Source: Vibrio marisflavi CECT 7928
GTDB lineage: Bacteria > Pseudomonadota > Gammaproteobacteria > Enterobacterales > Vibrionaceae
Direction of reading: 5' to 3'
DNA length: 64,000 bases
Assembly: GCF_921294215.1 (NCBI RefSeq)
Contig: NZ_CAKLDM010000002.1
Span: 1,798,001-1,862,000, forward strand
Below the pieces are notes generated by a model. That model made no database searches and had not been told where the DNA came from. It saw only the letters and a program-made list of their open reading frames with translations. Below, piece after piece: positions 62,915-64,000 of this stretch. Within the stretch, counting starts at the first letter, position 1; every line of letters begins with the position of its first letter. The position numbers and the translations under genes are program-made.

Positions 62915-63141
62915 AATTTCCTAGGAGAAATGTTTAGCAGTGATAATTCTTTTTTTCTTAAGCTAAGTAAAAAGCCTTTGACCTCGATTTCTATTGGGTC
63001 ACCCAATGGTGCTTTGCGAATGACCTGGAAGGTAGAACCAGGAATCATACCCATAGCCATAAGGCGATGGCGGAAATCAAGGCTCATTTCTTTTGTGTAT
63101 TTATCAACAGTGTAATGTTGACCAGGCTGTACCGTAGACAT
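62911..63141 (-). CDS. feoA: ferrous iron transport protein FeoA
   Basis: The 76-aa SH3-like protein shows RHRLMAMGMIPGSTFQVIRKAPLGDPIEIEVKGFLLSLRKKE, the FeoA signature. It interacts with FeoB and is needed for Fe(II) uptake. The stop overlaps the feoB start. The 540-bp upstream leader holds the operon's regulatory sites. Confidence 0.96.
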   Translation of the reverse strand: MSTVQPGQHYTVDKYTKEMSLDFRHRLMAMGMIPGSTFQVIRKAPLGDPIEIEVKGFLLSLRKKELSLLNISPRKL

Positions 63142-63313
63142 ATCAACCTCTAAAAATCAGACAGCTTCATCTTTGCTGTCTATAGAATGAATAACAAAAT
63201 TGCATTGGTGACTCTTCAATCCAAAACTGAGGCCTGACTTGTTTAGAACCCTAGGTGAATACAACAAACACACCACAGGAAGAAACACACAACACGGGAA
63301 TCAAATAACACTT

Positions 63314-63357
63314 AATAAGAACAGTTCTCATTCTACTTATCATTAACTTTCTGTCAC
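63314..63357 (-). promoter_or_regulatory. feo promoter P2 with a Fur-like palindrome over the -10
   Basis: On the minus strand GTGACA (63352-63357), 16 bp, TAGAAT (63330-63335). The palindrome AATGAGAACTGTTCTTATT (63314-63332, arms with one mismatch) overlaps the -10 and start. It matches 13 of 18 fixed positions of AATGATAATNATTATCATT. Confidence 0.55.
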
Positions 63358-63511
63358 GAAAAAAGTCCACTTTTGACTTTACCCTGACAATCCATTCACT
63401 CACCATAAATCAAGCTAATAGATATTCATCACAATATATTTGTTATTCGAATGAAATATTTCACTTTCTCTAGTGGGAGAGCATTCTTACCAAGCTTCCC
63501 TGTATGTTTAT

Positions 63512-63584
63512 GCTAATGAGAAACGTTATTATTTGTATCAAGATATTACAATAGCATTGGTGGTTTCATATTGTTCAGTATCAA
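63512..63584 (-). promoter_or_regulatory. feo promoter P1: FNR-like box, -10 and Fur-like box
   Basis: On the minus strand TTGATACTGAACAA (63571-63584) has one mismatch to the FNR consensus. TAATAT (63543-63548) begins exactly 29.5 bp from its centre, the class II position. A Fur-like box (63512-63530, 14 of 19 to the 19-bp consensus) follows just after the inferred start. This gives anaerobic activation plus iron repression in one unit. Confidence 0.6.
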
Positions 63585-63630
63585 TAAATCGCTAATCCAG
63601 TGAAGTCGAGAGCATAGGAAAAAACGAAAA

Positions 63631-63651
63631 AAGCTCCCGAGATGGGAGCTT
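63631..63651 (-). terminator. terminator of the FeoC-like gene
   Basis: A perfect 8-bp stem AAGCTCCC/GGGAGCTT (63631-63638 with 63644-63651) is followed on the minus strand by T6 counting the stem end. Confidence 0.88.
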
Positions 63652-63683
63652 CAAATAAAACACTGTGTCAGATCGGTTATATT

Positions 63684-63914
63684 CTAAACCGTGACGTTGA
63701 GGGGAATGGAAAGGCCTTCAACTAACTTGTAGCGAACTCTAGTTACTTTCTGGTGCTGATTTGTATCAATGCAGCGGGTTACTTTTCCCTTCTCTACCCA
63801 GACGTTCATCATGGCGTCAACTCCGTCTTCACTCATACGAAAGTGCTTGGCTAGCTCAGCTCTTGTCGCTGCACCACTAGTTTCGACATACAACTTTAGC
63901 TCACTCAATATCAT
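63684..63914 (-). CDS. FeoC-like winged-helix protein without Cys cluster
   Basis: The 76-aa protein (MILSELKLYVETSGAATRAELAKHFRMSEDGVDAMMNVWVEKGKVTRCID, then a short beta-rich end) matches the winged-helix half of FeoC. It has only one Cys and no CxxxxC cluster. Its ATG overlaps the stop of an upstream membrane-protein gene (ATGA), and a terminator follows 33 bp after its stop. It belongs to a different transcript from feoABC. It may be a regulator or assembly partner of the upstream membrane protein; function is unknown. Confidence 0.7.
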   Translation of the reverse strand: MILSELKLYVETSGAATRAELAKHFRMSEDGVDAMMNVWVEKGKVTRCIDTNQHQKVTRVRYKLVEGLSIPLNVTV

Positions 63915-64000
63915 GCGAGACTTTCCTTAAAGGCTTTTTGCTGGTTGGCTTTACGTTTGAGACACTGATACACCAACACTCCTACCAATACTATTCCAGC
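63911..64000 (-). CDS. C-terminal end of a membrane protein (partial)
   Basis: The last 29 codons of an open frame run in from the window edge: AGIVLVGVLVYQCLKRKANQ continuing to KESLA and TGA. A membrane segment followed by a basic tail is seen. The stop overlaps the FeoC-like start by 4 bp, so the two are co-translated. The identity cannot be judged from this fragment. Confidence 0.6.
   Translation of the reverse strand, partial: AGIVLVGVLVYQCLKRKANQQKAFKESLA

Larger units (their letters stand above)
63142..63683. other. long regulatory leader of feoABC
   Basis: No ORF was found. On the minus strand the stretch carries two promoter-like units: P1 at about 63512-63584 and P2 at about 63314-63357. 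It also holds the terminator of the FeoC-like gene. A transcript from P1 would have a leader of about 395 nt, from P2 about 180 nt. I see no riboswitch I can name. Confidence 0.6.

Noticed and set aside
1..64000. CRISPR arrays, tRNA/rRNA genes, insertion sequences, prophage or integron sites
   Set aside because: No spaced direct repeats, cloverleaf-like sequences, transposase or integrase genes were seen on either strand.

Overview
The window looks like a chromosomal segment of a Vibrio or close relative (Vibrionaceae). The evidence is gene content and order: a polar-flagellum and chemotaxis block (flhA-flhF-flhG-fliA-cheY-cheZ-cheA-cheB-parC-parP-cheW-DUF2802) followed directly by a split ccm operon, a fadIJ operon, an ECF sigma/DUF3379/fadL cluster, and an apt-dnaX-ybaB-recR block. 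Base composition is moderate (about 43% G+C by eye). No rRNA, tRNA, CRISPR array, IS element or prophage gene was seen. Species cannot be set from this.

Layout. 1-8 kb: SRP RNA (ffs), an orphan membrane protein, an alkyltransferase-like protein, a PilZ protein, two outer-membrane barrels, a nucleoside-recognition membrane protein divergent from an Lrp-type regulator, a DUF218 protein and two Cys-cluster proteins. 7.5-12.9 kb: recR, ybaB, dnaX (with a conserved -1 frameshift site that would make gamma), apt, ybaN, and a receiver-plus-phosphatase-like response regulator. 13-19 kb: a LysR regulator, a YdjA-type nitroreductase, fadJ/fadI behind a FadR-type operator, a small papain-fold-like protein, and a structured sRNA candidate on the minus strand with an FNR-like box. 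19.4-23.1 kb: ECF sigma factor, DUF3379 protein, fadL with FadR-like sites in its promoter, and mlaA. 23.2-30.3 kb: ccmABCDEFGHI. 30.5-43.3 kb: the chemotaxis and flagellar block, read on the minus strand from a sigma-54-type promoter upstream of flhA. 43.4-49.5 kb: sixA, an insulinase-family protease, a YecM-like protein and argS.

49.5-55.2 kb holds a complete agmatine deiminase pathway as a divergon: a permease and aguA leftward; carbamate kinase, a TetR regulator and a putrescine carbamoyltransferase rightward. A perfect FNR box sits at class II spacing before the kinase. 55.2-60.1 kb is an iron-type operon (imelysin, di-heme DUF1111 protein, second imelysin-like lipoprotein, DUF1513 protein) with a Fur box. 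60.3-63.1 kb is feoABC. Its 540-bp leader carries two apparent promoters, one FNR-like plus Fur-like and one with a Fur-like palindrome over the -10. A second FeoC-like gene and the end of a membrane protein close the window.

How the genes work together: several units share low-oxygen and iron logic. Cytochrome c maturation can supply the two-heme protein of the iron operon. FNR-like boxes precede the sRNA, the agmatine operon and feo. Fur-like boxes precede feo and the imelysin operon. FadR-like sites link fadIJ with fadL. All regulatory calls were made by eye from consensus matches and are inferences.
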